Source: Bacillus sp. FJAT-27251
GTDB taxonomy: Bacteria > Bacillota > Bacilli > Bacillales > Cytobacillaceae
DNA length: 50,849 bases
Assembly: GCF_001273925.1 (NCBI RefSeq)
Contig: NZ_LIGG01000001.1
Location: 612,834 to 663,682, forward strand
Direction of reading: 5' to 3'
Under the pieces are notes generated by a model. The model was not told where the DNA came from. It saw only the letters and a program-made list of their open reading frames with translations, and made no database searches. A program made the translations under genes and the position numbers. This document shows, piece after piece, positions 14,109 through 21,912 of the stretch; position 1 is the first letter of the stretch; each line of letters begins with the position of its first letter.

Positions 14109-15593
14109 TTAGCGGGCTGCCATCCGATTAATGATCGTATCAAGCATTTGGTCTGTTGTCGTGACCACTCTTGCAGCGGCATTATAAGCGTGCTGGTACT
14201 TAATTAAGTTGGCCATCTCCTCGTCAAGGGAAACTCCCGTCACAGACTGGCGCCTGTTTTCCGTCGCAATCAGGGCCGCTTCCTGATTCGCAGCAAACCG
14301 GCTTGCCCTCTGGCTTTCGGCCCCCAGCCCGCTGATCATCGATTGGTAAAACTGATGGATGCTGCCCGACTCGCCGTTGATACTAACATCGTGATTCCTC
14401 AGGCCGCCCATCAGCTGGGCAAGCTGCCCATTTCCAGCGACGGCCTTTTGCTGGCCATTGACCACCTCGGACCGCAGTGAAGAAGCAATGAGCCGAATAT
14501 CCGCAACAATCGCCGGATTTACTTCCAGTGAAGCAATGGTAAAATTGTCCTCGTCTCCCACAAACAGCGGAGCCCCTGGCTGGACATTCCCGCTCGCATC
14601 CTCCTTCATGGACCAGCCCAATTGCTGCAATCCATTGATGCCCTTTACGGTTATCTGCATGGTCTGTCCTGCCGGAACCGCGGTCCCGTCTGCCAAATTG
14701 CTGCCTCCGGGAATTTCCACTTTTATATCGCCAAAAACAAGGCCTTTTACCATATCGTTCAGCTGTTGCTGGTAGGAATCGACGGCTTCAATCGATTTGA
14801 ATGTACCCAGGATGCTGCCGCTCCCTACATTGCTCCCGGAATCAAGCACTGTTCCTATGTTCGTGCCTTCCACCAAAGAGGTTCCATCGGATGCCAATTT
14901 AATGCTGTACATCCCGTCCCGCTCCACAACATTGATGGATACAAGCTTCGAAAGCTCCTCCACATAGACATCGCGCTTGTCGAGCAAATCGTTCGCCTGT
15001 ACGCCGGTTCGCCTGATGCTCTGGTTCAGGTCGGCAATCAGCTCCAGATAACCGTTGGCGTCATTGATTTTGGCACTTGCCTGCTGGTTCAAATCATTTT
15101 TAAGCTGACCCATGGAACGGTCCATTTGCTGCGCCGTCCCGACGAGGGCCTGGGCACTTTCCTTGATGACGGCGCGCGCGGACAGACTGTCTGGCTCATT
15201 GGCCAAGTCCTCCCATGCTCCCCAGAACTGGTCCATGGCGGCCCGCAGTCCTGTTTCACTCGGTTCGTTCACGATGGTTTCGAGCTTGGACAAGGCATCC
15301 TGCTGAACGGACCATTCCCCAAATGCTGCCGATTGCTCGCGGTACTGCCTGTCCAAAAAGCTGTCCCGCACACGCGTAATGGAATCCAGCGACACCCCGG
15401 AGCCAAGCTGGCCCGGGTTCACTTGGCCGCTTGTCCAAACATCGAGCGAAGGAGACGCGGTTACATTCACCTGCTGGCGTGAATAGCCTTTTGTATTGGC
15501 GTTGGCCATATTGTGGCCGGATGTCGTGACCCCTGCCTGCCCGGCATATAAACCGCGCTTTCCAAGTTCTAAACTATGAAAAGTTGAAACCAT
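14109..15593 (-). CDS. flgK: Flagellar hook-associated protein FlgK (HAP1)
   Basis: This 494-residue protein has the FlgK N-terminus (TFHSLELGKRGLYAGQAG, GHNMANANTKGYSRQQV). A helical region follows (RDSFLDRQYREQSAAFGEWS ... LDKRDVYVEELSKLVSINV). The C-terminus is VSLDEEMANLIKYQHAYNAA then VVTTTDQMLDTIINRM. It forms the first hook-filament junction ring. FlgN, encoded upstream, is its chaperone. The length is close to the B. subtilis protein. Confidence 0.95.
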   Translation of the reverse strand: MVSTFHSLELGKRGLYAGQAGVTTSGHNMANANTKGYSRQQVNVTASPSLDVWTSGQVNPGQLGSGVSLDSITRVRDSFLDRQYREQSAAFGEWSVQQDALSKLETIVNEPSETGLRAAMDQFWGAWEDLANEPDSLSARAVIKESAQALVGTAQQMDRSMGQLKNDLNQQASAKINDANGYLELIADLNQSIRRTGVQANDLLDKRDVYVEELSKLVSINVVERDGMYSIKLASDGTSLVEGTNIGTVLDSGSNVGSGSILGTFKSIEAVDSYQQQLNDMVKGLVFGDIKVEIPGGSNLADGTAVPAGQTMQITVKGINGLQQLGWSMKEDASGNVQPGAPLFVGDEDNFTIASLEVNPAIVADIRLIASSLRSEVVNGQQKAVAGNGQLAQLMGGLRNHDVSINGESGSIHQFYQSMISGLGAESQRASRFAANQEAALIATENRRQSVTGVSLDEEMANLIKYQHAYNAAARVVTTTDQMLDTIINRMAAR

Positions 15594-15643
15594 GTTTTTC
15601 CCTTCCTTTTTCGCTCTATCAAGCTATCTATTTACAATGGGCC

Positions 15644-16126
15644 TCATGCCTTTGTGTCAAAAAAAGCGCGGCTTCCCGCCTGCGTTTTTTGCGGACTCAG
15701 CGGGGATTGATAATTGAAATGGCGCTGACCGGAATGGGCCACCTGGCCAATCATATGCTGGACAAAATTCAAGGAATCTTTAAGCAGCTGCTCATTCACC
15801 TTGTTTTTTTCCTGCAGCTCGGCCATAAGCTCCTTTAATGTATCGATGCGGGACCGCAGCTTTCCGCCAGACTCGGCAGGAACGGCATCTGCCAATTGGC
15901 CGAAGGTTAGGGACGGATGTGCCTGCAGAATGAGTTCCGCCTGCTCAAGCCGCTGGTTTTCCAATTCGCCGAACAGCTTGACCAGCCTGGCTTCTTCCCC
16001 GACAATACCATTCAGCTCAGACACATCCCGCTGGATCAAAGCCGTTTTTTTCCGTTCCGAAAGGCTGATAAGCTGTTTTTGTGTGATAATCATGTTTTCA
16101 AGAGTCTGAATGATGAACTCAACCAC
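15644..16126 (-). CDS. flgN: Flagellar export chaperone FlgN
   Basis: This 160-residue, mostly helical protein starts (GTG) VEFIIQTLENMIITQKQLIS. It contains KTALIQRDVSELNGIVGEEA and ends in a Ser/Gln-rich tail. Placement between flgM and flgK fits FlgN (YvyG), the chaperone that keeps FlgK and FlgL soluble and delivers them to the export gate. Sequence conservation in this family is low, so position carries much of the call. Confidence 0.87.
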   Translation of the reverse strand: MVEFIIQTLENMIITQKQLISLSERKKTALIQRDVSELNGIVGEEARLVKLFGELENQRLEQAELILQAHPSLTFGQLADAVPAESGGKLRSRIDTLKELMAELQEKNKVNEQLLKDSLNFVQHMIGQVAHSGQRHFNYQSPLSPQKTQAGSRAFFDTKA

Positions 16127-16148
16127 CCGGCTTCCCCCTGTTTATCCT

Positions 16149-16418
16149 CTATTTGTCAAACCAGAATTTAAAGACCTTATTCGCAACCTGCTCCGGGCTG
16201 ACCTGGTATTCCCCGGACTGGATCTGGGCTTTTAATGCCTTGATTTTTTCCTGTCTGGCCGGGTCTGCACCCTTCTTTTCAAACATCTCTTTCGCCTGCT
16301 GTGAAATTTGAAGCTGGTCCTCATTTTGCACTGGTTTTGTTTTTTCCACTTTCGAGACTTGAGTTTGTTTTTGATACGGCTGAATATAGAATGGACCTGA
16401 CGATTTATCGATATTCAT
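16149..16418 (-). CDS. flgM: Anti-sigma factor FlgM
   Basis: This 89-residue protein has the FlgM C-terminal sigma-binding segment (DQLQISQQAKEMFE ... RQEKIKALKAQIQSGEYQVS then PEQVANKVFKFWF). FlgM holds SigD inactive until the hook-basal body is complete and is then exported. It lies directly after yvyF and behind a SigD promoter, so SigD drives its own inhibitor, as in B. subtilis. Confidence 0.93.
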   Translation of the reverse strand: MNIDKSSGPFYIQPYQKQTQVSKVEKTKPVQNEDQLQISQQAKEMFEKKGADPARQEKIKALKAQIQSGEYQVSPEQVANKVFKFWFDK

Positions 16419-16442
16419 TCTCTCACCACCATGCGGACGCTG

Positions 16443-16865
16443 TTATTTTTCTTGTTTTAACCGCCAATATTGCGACTCTCGATAGGCTGTCTGCCGGTTC
16501 CCGCCCACTCCATCTTTCGTGATGGAGTGCTCGATTTCAAGCGCTAAACCTTCAAAACAGCTGTGACAAAGAATTTGCTTTTTAATCAATGTACCACAAT
16601 AGGCGCATGGATATCCAAGATTAGGAAAATCCTCGGCGTAAATGCGGCCGTCACGGATGAAACCAGCAATTCGTTTTACGGAAACCTCCGTACTCTCGCT
16701 GATCATTGCAACGGTAACATCGCGATTTTTATCTTTCGCTAAAAACTCTGTTACCCGGAGCAATTGCTGCTCCATTTCCTTGAAGCAATCCAGGCAGCAA
16801 TCTGAATGTTCTTTTACATATAACCTTCCGCAGTATAGGCAATTATCCAATTGGGCTGACTGCAT
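16443..16865 (-). CDS. yvyF: YvyF-family flagellar zinc-finger regulator
   Basis: This 140-residue protein has two Cys clusters near the N-terminus (CLYCGR and CCLDC) and two further on (CAYCGT and CHSC), a zinc-ribbon pattern. Between them lies a helix-turn-helix-like stretch (VAMISESTEVSVKRIAGFIR). This matches YvyF (TIGR03826 family), encoded ahead of flgM in Bacillus and implicated in flagellar gene control. ATG at 16865 lies just after a SigD promoter. Confidence 0.9.
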   Translation of the reverse strand: MQSAQLDNCLYCGRLYVKEHSDCCLDCFKEMEQQLLRVTEFLAKDKNRDVTVAMISESTEVSVKRIAGFIRDGRIYAEDFPNLGYPCAYCGTLIKKQILCHSCFEGLALEIEHSITKDGVGGNRQTAYRESQYWRLKQEK

Positions 16866-16889
16866 GTTAAAACCACCCGGTTTCTATAT

Positions 16890-16916
16890 ATATCGGCAAA
16901 TACCTGTAAAATATTA
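16890..16916 (-). promoter_or_regulatory. SigD promoter of yvyF-flgM-flgN-flgK-flgL
   Basis: Minus strand reads TAAT, 15 bases, GCCGATAT, followed by an AT-rich stretch and the yvyF start codon 25 bases on. The -10 is perfect and the -35 differs at one base from TAAA. The spacing is identical to the other two SigD sites in this window. Confidence 0.85.
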
Positions 16917-16929
16917 AGCTCATTTTACG

Positions 16930-17349
16930 TTATTGCACCTTGAATTCTGTCACTAAAACTCTTTCAACCCGTCCCGACTCGACCATTGCCTCCAACTTTG
17001 CATACAGCTCCTCTTCCAGGTTGGCAATCCCTTCCCTTCCTGTCAGCTGGTCCTTGGTAAAGCCGGCAAGGATGGCAATCACCGCCGCCCTCACTTCAGG
17101 CTTTCTCATATCCAGCTCAGCCTTTGCTTCCTTGCTGTCCAGCAAAATATTAAACTGGACGACAGCAAAGTTATTGGAGGCCAGGTTGGTGGTGATGACA
17201 TCGGTATCGACGCTCAATTCGACAACGTCTTCCACCGATGGCTTTTTGTCACTTCCAAATCCAAATGCGTCTTTCCCTAAAAAGAAGACCGATCCCAAGC
17301 CAATCACCACTACTGCGGTAATGGCAAGAAAGATGTTCAATTTCCCCAT
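16930..17349 (-). CDS. fliL: Flagellar stator-associated protein FliL
   Basis: This 139-residue protein has one N-terminal membrane helix (LNIFLAITAVVVIGLGSVFF). The extracellular stomatin-like FliL domain contains NNFAVVQFNILLDSKEAKA and ends in FliL style with RVERVLVTEFKVQ. FliL rings surround and stabilise MotAB stators. In B. subtilis fliL lies between swrD and fliM; here it has moved behind motB, a functionally sensible place next to its partners, 13 bases after the motB stop. Confidence 0.9.
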   Translation of the reverse strand: MGKLNIFLAITAVVVIGLGSVFFLGKDAFGFGSDKKPSVEDVVELSVDTDVITTNLASNNFAVVQFNILLDSKEAKAELDMRKPEVRAAVIAILAGFTKDQLTGREGIANLEEELYAKLEAMVESGRVERVLVTEFKVQ

Positions 17350-17362
17350 AGGTCACCTCTGC

Positions 17363-18139
17363 CTATTCATTTTGTTGTTGATACGGTAAAATCAGCACTT
17401 CCACCCGGCGGTTTTTCGCCCTGCCCTCGAGTGTGTCGTTCGTATCGACCGGCTGGTATTCACCATATCCTGTTGCACTGAATTTCCTTGGATCCAGTTT
17501 CGGATTTTCAATTAGGATTTTCATAAAATTGATCGCCCTCGCGGAGCTAAGCTCCCAGTTCGACGGGTATTTCGCCGTCCGGATTGGCTGGTTATCCGTG
17601 TGCCCTTCAATCACAATCTGCCTCGGCGGGTCCGATACGAGCAGATGGGACATTTCCACAGCCAGCTTCCTGGCCTCATTTGTCACATCCCCGTCTCCCG
17701 AGCGAAACAGCACTTCATCGGTAATCGTCACGAGTAAACCCTGTGCGGTCAGTTCGGTCTGCAGCCTTGGCGACAGCCCTTTCTCTTCAATGTATCCTTC
17801 AATCGATTGCTGAAGTTCCCCAAGCTCTTTAAAGTCCTGTTCCGGCGTCATTTCCGATTCCTCATGCTCCGGCTTCTGCTCGGTCGAGGCTTCTCCCTGC
17901 TTTGGAATCTGCCCTGTTTCATCAATGGGTTCCACGGGCGAATTGTAGTCAAGGACGCCTGTCCCGCCTTCCATCGCAGAGTTGAACGACTTGGCAATCG
18001 CTTCGAATTTTTTTGAATCCACTTCGCTGGCGGCAAAAAGGACGATGAACAAGGCGAGCAGCAGCGTCAGAATATCGGCATATGGAATCAGCCAAGACTC
18101 ATCCACATGTTCTTCATGCTTTTTAGTACGCTTCAACAC
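17363..18139 (-). CDS. motB: Flagellar stator protein MotB
   Basis: This protein of about 258 residues opens with KKHEEHVDESWLIPYADILT. It has one membrane helix containing the proton-carrying Asp (YADILTLLLALFIVLFAA), a plug region and a Glu/Gln-rich linker. The C-terminal OmpA-like peptidoglycan-binding domain (IVIEGHTDNQPIRTAKYPSN ... SARAINFMKILIENPK ... GRAKNRRVEVLILP) closes it. It anchors the stator to the wall. The gene overlaps the 3' end of motA. A GTG two codons further upstream (18145) is an alternative start. The sequence is closer to proton-type MotB than to the shorter MotS, but ion use cannot be settled by eye. Confidence 0.94.
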   Translation of the reverse strand: MLKRTKKHEEHVDESWLIPYADILTLLLALFIVLFAASEVDSKKFEAIAKSFNSAMEGGTGVLDYNSPVEPIDETGQIPKQGEASTEQKPEHEESEMTPEQDFKELGELQQSIEGYIEEKGLSPRLQTELTAQGLLVTITDEVLFRSGDGDVTNEARKLAVEMSHLLVSDPPRQIVIEGHTDNQPIRTAKYPSNWELSSARAINFMKILIENPKLDPRKFSATGYGEYQPVDTNDTLEGRAKNRRVEVLILPYQQQNE

Positions 18140-18923
18140 GGCCACCTTCCCTTGCTTCTGCTTCCAGAACCCGGTCCTTTGCCGGAAGGTAGGTCAGCAT
18201 TTTCTCTTCCACCAATCGCGATGGAATGCCTTCCTGGACAGCAAGCAGCCCTTCCACCATAATCTGCTTGATTCTCGCTTCCTCCTGTGACTTCCGCTTC
18301 AGTTTATTGGCAAATGGATGCCATAAAACGTAGCCTGAGAAAATCCCGAACAGCGTGGCAATGAACGCAGCCGAAATCGATTTCCCAAGCAAGGCGACAT
18401 CCTCGAGGTGGCCCAGGGCGGAAACAAGGCCCATCACGGCGCCAAGAACACCCAGTGTCGGCGCATAGGTACCGGCCTGCGAGAAGATTTTTGCCCCAAG
18501 CTCATGGCGGTCCTCCATGGCGGCGATCTCCTCCTCGAGCATCGCTCGGACCAGCTCGGGCGACTGGCCGTCAACGACCATTTTCAATCCTCTTTGCAGG
18601 AAAGGGTCCTCCACTTCCTCGGCACTATCCTCCAGCGCCAGAAGACCTTCCTTCCTTGCGAGATTCGCCCATTCCGTAAAAATGGGGATCAGTTCCTTGA
18701 CACTCATTATTTTGGAATTGGTGAAAATAACCTTGAATAAAACAGGTACCTTCTTCAATTCGTTCATCGGAAAAGCAATCGCCACAGCCGCCACTGTTCC
18801 GAGAAAAATGATGACAAGGGCGGCCGGGTTGATCAATGCGGCCGGGGCCGACCCTTTCAAAACCATTCCGCCAACCAGCACAACAATCCCAAGTATAATC
18901 CCTAACAATGATGTTTTATCCAC
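18123..18923 (-). CDS. motA: Flagellar stator protein MotA
   Basis: This 266-residue, four-helix membrane protein has a first helix SLLGIILGIVVLVGGMVLKG. Its cytoplasmic loop carries the charged residues that contact FliG (RKEGLLALEDSAEEVEDPFL). The conserved block AKIFSQAGTYAPTLGVLGAV contains the invariant Pro of helix 3, and the last helix is ISAAFIATLFGIFSGYVLWH. With MotB it forms the ion-driven stator. It starts 84 bases after fliS; no SigD motif is visible in that gap, so it may be read through from fliD-fliS. Confidence 0.94.
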   Translation of the reverse strand: MDKTSLLGIILGIVVLVGGMVLKGSAPAALINPAALVIIFLGTVAAVAIAFPMNELKKVPVLFKVIFTNSKIMSVKELIPIFTEWANLARKEGLLALEDSAEEVEDPFLQRGLKMVVDGQSPELVRAMLEEEIAAMEDRHELGAKIFSQAGTYAPTLGVLGAVMGLVSALGHLEDVALLGKSISAAFIATLFGIFSGYVLWHPFANKLKRKSQEEARIKQIMVEGLLAVQEGIPSRLVEEKMLTYLPAKDRVLEAEAREGGRVEAY

Positions 18924-19006
18924 ACCATTCCCTCTTTTCCGTTCATAGTTGTAAAATATGTTTTCATCCGATGACTGCTTACCCCAGTTGATTCCGCTCT
19001 GGAAGG

Positions 19007-19375
19007 CTACCGTTTCACGAGTTCCATCGCCTGCTTCCAGGCATCACGGAATTCCAGCATGAGCCCCTCTGCTTCCTCGAGGGCGGCCAGGTCATTTTGC
19101 AGATTGGCGTCCACCAATCTTTGATGGATGTAATCATAAAGCTGTCCCATGCCGCTGGACATTTCAATTTCGGGATTCAAGGTGACATAAAGTTCCTGGA
19201 CAATTTTCTGCGCCTTAAGGATATTGGTGTTTTTTTCCTCGAATTTCTGTGCTGCCATCGCTTTTTTAGCCAGCCTGATGAACTTCAGGCACCCATTGTA
19301 AAGCATGAGGGTCAGCTCCTGCGGCGAAGCGGTCATCACAGAACTTTGCTGATAGGATTGATAAGGATTGATCAT
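19007..19375 (-). CDS. fliS: Flagellin export chaperone FliS
   Basis: This 122-residue protein begins MINPYQSYQQSSVMTASPQE and continues LTLMLYNGCLKFIRLAKKAM, the FliS helix pattern. It ends ...MLEFRDAWKQAMELVKR. FliS binds the C-terminus of unpolymerised flagellin and hands it to FlhA. It lies downstream of fliD and the FliT-like gene, the usual fliD-fliS-fliT neighbourhood with the last two exchanged. No flagellin gene is present in the window. Confidence 0.93.
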   Translation of the reverse strand: MINPYQSYQQSSVMTASPQELTLMLYNGCLKFIRLAKKAMAAQKFEEKNTNILKAQKIVQELYVTLNPEIEMSSGMGQLYDYIHQRLVDANLQNDLAALEEAEGLMLEFRDAWKQAMELVKR

Positions 19376-19396
19376 GGTAGGAAATCCTCCTGAAAT

Positions 19397-19876
19397 TTAC
19401 TTCCGCTTATCGATGAATGACCCATCCGTGGTGATCGTTTGATAAGCTGCGATATATTTTTTGGACATGCTTTTCGTTTCATGGATGCGGTGCATCTGCT
19501 TCGAAAAAGACTGGTGCAGGCTGCCCATTTTCATTTGCAGGGTGCGTTCAAGTGTTTGCAGTGTTTTTATCTGCTGCTGTTCGGCTTGATTCCAGCGGGG
19601 TGTTTGAGGCTCGCGAACTTCATTCTGAGGGTGCCCCATCCGCTGGCCGACTTCATTCTGACGAAGTCCCTGCAGCCCGCCATTTTCATCCCGGCGGAGT
19701 TTAAGCATCGCGTCAAGCTCCTTAATGGCAGATTCACGGAGGTCCACCAGTGATTGCACGTGTTCCAATTGCTCCTGGGCGTTCTCCTTCATGCTGGGAT
19801 GAATCGCATCTGCCTCTGTGATGATTTCTTCCGTTAGCAGCAGAAGCTTTGTTAATAACTGTTGCGCCCCACTCAT
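19397..19876 (-). CDS. FliT-like flagellar chaperone (putative)
   Basis: This helical protein of about 159 residues begins MSGAQQLLTKLLLLTEEIIT, contains VDLRESAIKELDAMLKLRRD, and ends with a coiled coil and YIAAYQTITTDGSFIDKRK. ATG at 19876 overlaps the fliD stop; the frame upstream is a shadow of fliD. Position between fliD and fliS, size and all-helical character suggest FliT, the FliD chaperone. A Pro/Asn/Gln-rich insert (GGLQGLRQNEVGQRMGHPQN) makes it longer than the roughly 110-120 residues usual for FliT, so the identity is inferred mainly from context. Confidence 0.65.
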   Translation of the reverse strand: MSGAQQLLTKLLLLTEEIITEADAIHPSMKENAQEQLEHVQSLVDLRESAIKELDAMLKLRRDENGGLQGLRQNEVGQRMGHPQNEVREPQTPRWNQAEQQQIKTLQTLERTLQMKMGSLHQSFSKQMHRIHETKSMSKKYIAAYQTITTDGSFIDKRK

Positions 19877-21348
19877 GACATGCCGCCAAACAGATTCTGC
19901 TGCATCCACAGACTTTGCTGGTTCATTTTGTTCATTGCTTTTTCCATGGCGGAAAACTGACTCCAGTACCGGTCCTCTATCCTGAATAATCGTTCCTGCC
20001 AATTGCCGATGTCTTCATTCATCTCTCTGATCCGCTTGGACAGAATGCTGTTATCCACCATCATTCCGGGAGTGCCGGCTCGGTCGCTGAGACTCCTGAC
20101 CGAAGTCTGCAATTCCTTATAAATACGGTCCCCGATACCAGAACCAGTCGCATTATTTTTAGTAAACAAATTCATGACTTCATCCGGCTTATCCATCAGG
20201 GCCTTTTTGAGCTTGTTTTCATCAATAAACAGCTTTCCGCCTTCCCGGTAGTCGCCCGTATTGATCCCGATTTCCGACAGCAGGCGGATTTCACCGTTTG
20301 AAATGCCTTGAACCGGGTCCATCAATGCCCGCCTCAAGCTGTTCACGGTGTTTTGCAAAATGGGGTCGCTCCTAAGCAAACCGCTTTTCGACTTTTCTTC
20401 CCACAGCTCAATTTCCTTCTCTGACATCGCTTCTTTCTGCTCCTCGGTTAATGGAGCATAATCGCGATAACGCGGTTCCGCCAGCTTTGTTTCGACTTTA
20501 CCGATGATTTCATTGTATTTGTCGACGAACCCCTTGATGGAGTTGAAGACAGCCTCTGTGTCACTTTGGACATTAAAGGTGACCGTTGTGCCAGGATCTG
20601 CTTTTACAAGATCGATATTCATCCCGTTGATTGTCACGGCATTGGAAGCTAATCCGGTGATCGGGATGCTCGCTCCATCGCTGCCCTTGAAGTCCAGCTG
20701 GGCATCCTTTCCCTGCCCGCTGTAGGCTCCTGCTGTGCCGCCCATCAGCTGGTCGGCCAGCCCTCCCGAGATTTCAATCCTTGTATTGGGCCCCATATCC
20801 TTCGTAGAAAGGAAGAAACGGGAAGTGGTATCATCAAAATTCGCCCGGATTCCCAATGACTCGCCGTTTCCATTGACGGCGCCTGCCATTTTTTTCGCGA
20901 GCGCCCCGTACGTTTCCGACCCGTCCGTGGTGATGGTGGCACTTCCTTTGTCGGTCGCTAGCGTGAACGAGCCTGCCGGAACCAGGTCGGTCGACTTTTT
21001 GCCAAGGCTGCTTGATGAATTCAATTTAGCCGAGTCCGCCAGCTGCTTGACGGTGACCGAATAATAGCCAGGCGTCGTATTCACGGTTGCCGTGGCCGTC
21101 GCGATATCCGGATTCGAGGAAGTCATGCTGTACGCATTAAAAGATGACTGCAGACGCAGATTCGAAGCGCTTGTCCTCAATTCCGTCAGCATCAGGTTGA
21201 TGTCACGATAGCCATCCTTCTGCCATTCCATCCACTGCTTCTGCTGCGTCAGTTTATCCAAAGGCATCCTTTCAGCCTTCATCAGATTTGAAACCAAACT
21301 ATCTATATCCATGCCGGAACCCAATCCGCCAATTCTCAACCCAATCAC
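19873..21348 (-). CDS. fliD: Flagellar filament cap protein FliD (HAP2)
   Basis: This 491-residue protein starts IGLRIGGLGSGMDIDSLVSN, with the FliD-N domain KAERMPLDKLTQQKQWMEWQ. A variable central domain follows, then FliD-C with VKYNEIIGKVETKLAEPRYR-like text (VDKYNEIIGKVETKLAEPR). The end is RYWSQFSAMEKAMNKMNQQS. It caps the growing filament and folds flagellin into place. GTG at 21348 has GAGG six bases upstream; a TTG two codons on is an alternative. A perfect SigD promoter lies upstream. Confidence 0.94.
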   Translation of the reverse strand: MIGLRIGGLGSGMDIDSLVSNLMKAERMPLDKLTQQKQWMEWQKDGYRDINLMLTELRTSASNLRLQSSFNAYSMTSSNPDIATATATVNTTPGYYSVTVKQLADSAKLNSSSSLGKKSTDLVPAGSFTLATDKGSATITTDGSETYGALAKKMAGAVNGNGESLGIRANFDDTTSRFFLSTKDMGPNTRIEISGGLADQLMGGTAGAYSGQGKDAQLDFKGSDGASIPITGLASNAVTINGMNIDLVKADPGTTVTFNVQSDTEAVFNSIKGFVDKYNEIIGKVETKLAEPRYRDYAPLTEEQKEAMSEKEIELWEEKSKSGLLRSDPILQNTVNSLRRALMDPVQGISNGEIRLLSEIGINTGDYREGGKLFIDENKLKKALMDKPDEVMNLFTKNNATGSGIGDRIYKELQTSVRSLSDRAGTPGMMVDNSILSKRIREMNEDIGNWQERLFRIEDRYWSQFSAMEKAMNKMNQQSLWMQQNLFGGMS

Positions 21349-21375
21349 TCCGATCCTCTAACTCTCATAACCTTA

Positions 21376-21402
21376 ATATCGGCATAATCTTTTAAAACTT
21401 TA
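21376..21402 (-). promoter_or_regulatory. SigD promoter of fliD-fliT-fliS
   Basis: Minus strand has TAAAGTTT (extended -35), with 15 bases between TAAA and GCCGATAT: an exact consensus match. It lies 28 bases before the fliD start and right next to the left end of repeat element A (21,408). Confidence 0.93.
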
Positions 21403-21407
21403 GCGAG

Positions 21408-21853
21408 GCATGGGGACGGTTCTCGTGCATCGCTTATGGACATTTGGATCTACTCAGTACGGCGTGTTCTCATGTAGGCATGATAGCGGACAAGCTGACA
21501 ACAGGCCTGTCACAACCTGGACACAGGTTTTTCAAATAACCAGGATAATTGATGCAATCCCTGGAAAAATTGATGCAATAATCCCGGTAATGAAGCAATT
21601 CCCGCAATAATTGATGCAATCAGCGGAATTACAGGGTGCAGCCAAACAAAAAACAGCCTGTCAAAGGGAGACCTCCCCTGATTCAGGCTGCTTAATTCAC
21701 TGTTTTACGCGTGCTCCCGTGCTTTTTCTCAAAAACTGCACTAAATTCCCTTAAATAATCAGCAAAAAGACTGTGAGATCCTAACCGGGAGAATTCAAAC
21801 GGTCTTTTCAAATTATTCACCATACTATGAGGCAAGAGAACCGTCCCCCCCTG
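21408..21853. mobile_element. MITE-like repeat element, copy A
   Basis: The left end (GGCATGGGGACGGTTCTCGT) and right end (GAGGCAAGAGAACCGTCCCC) are inverted copies of one another. Inside are a conserved block containing CACAACCTGGACACAGGTTT and an array of ATTGATGCAAT units at 21-bp steps (21,548; 21,569; 21,589 after a 1-bp loss; 21,610). A hairpin built on CAGCCTGTC/CAGGCTG follows. Two similar elements occur at 30,187 and 42,751. There is no transposase ORF, so it would need a partner in trans. It fills most of the fliD-aco gap; a second end-like copy (GAAGCGGGAGAACCGCCCCC, 21,892) abuts the E2 gene. Confidence 0.75.
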
Positions 21854-21912
21854 CCTCACACAAGGGGGCGTACCCTTGACCCCGAATTCGTGAAGCGGGA
21901 GAACCGCCCCCA

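Noticed and set aside
14622-15482. Long plus-strand open frame of 286 codons
   Set aside because: It is the antisense shadow of flgK, has no ribosome-binding site, and its translation shows no family pattern.
18924-19006. Separate SigD promoter for motA
   Set aside because: The only similar text (TCATCGGAT) lacks the GCCGATAT core and a -35, so readthrough from fliS is more likely.
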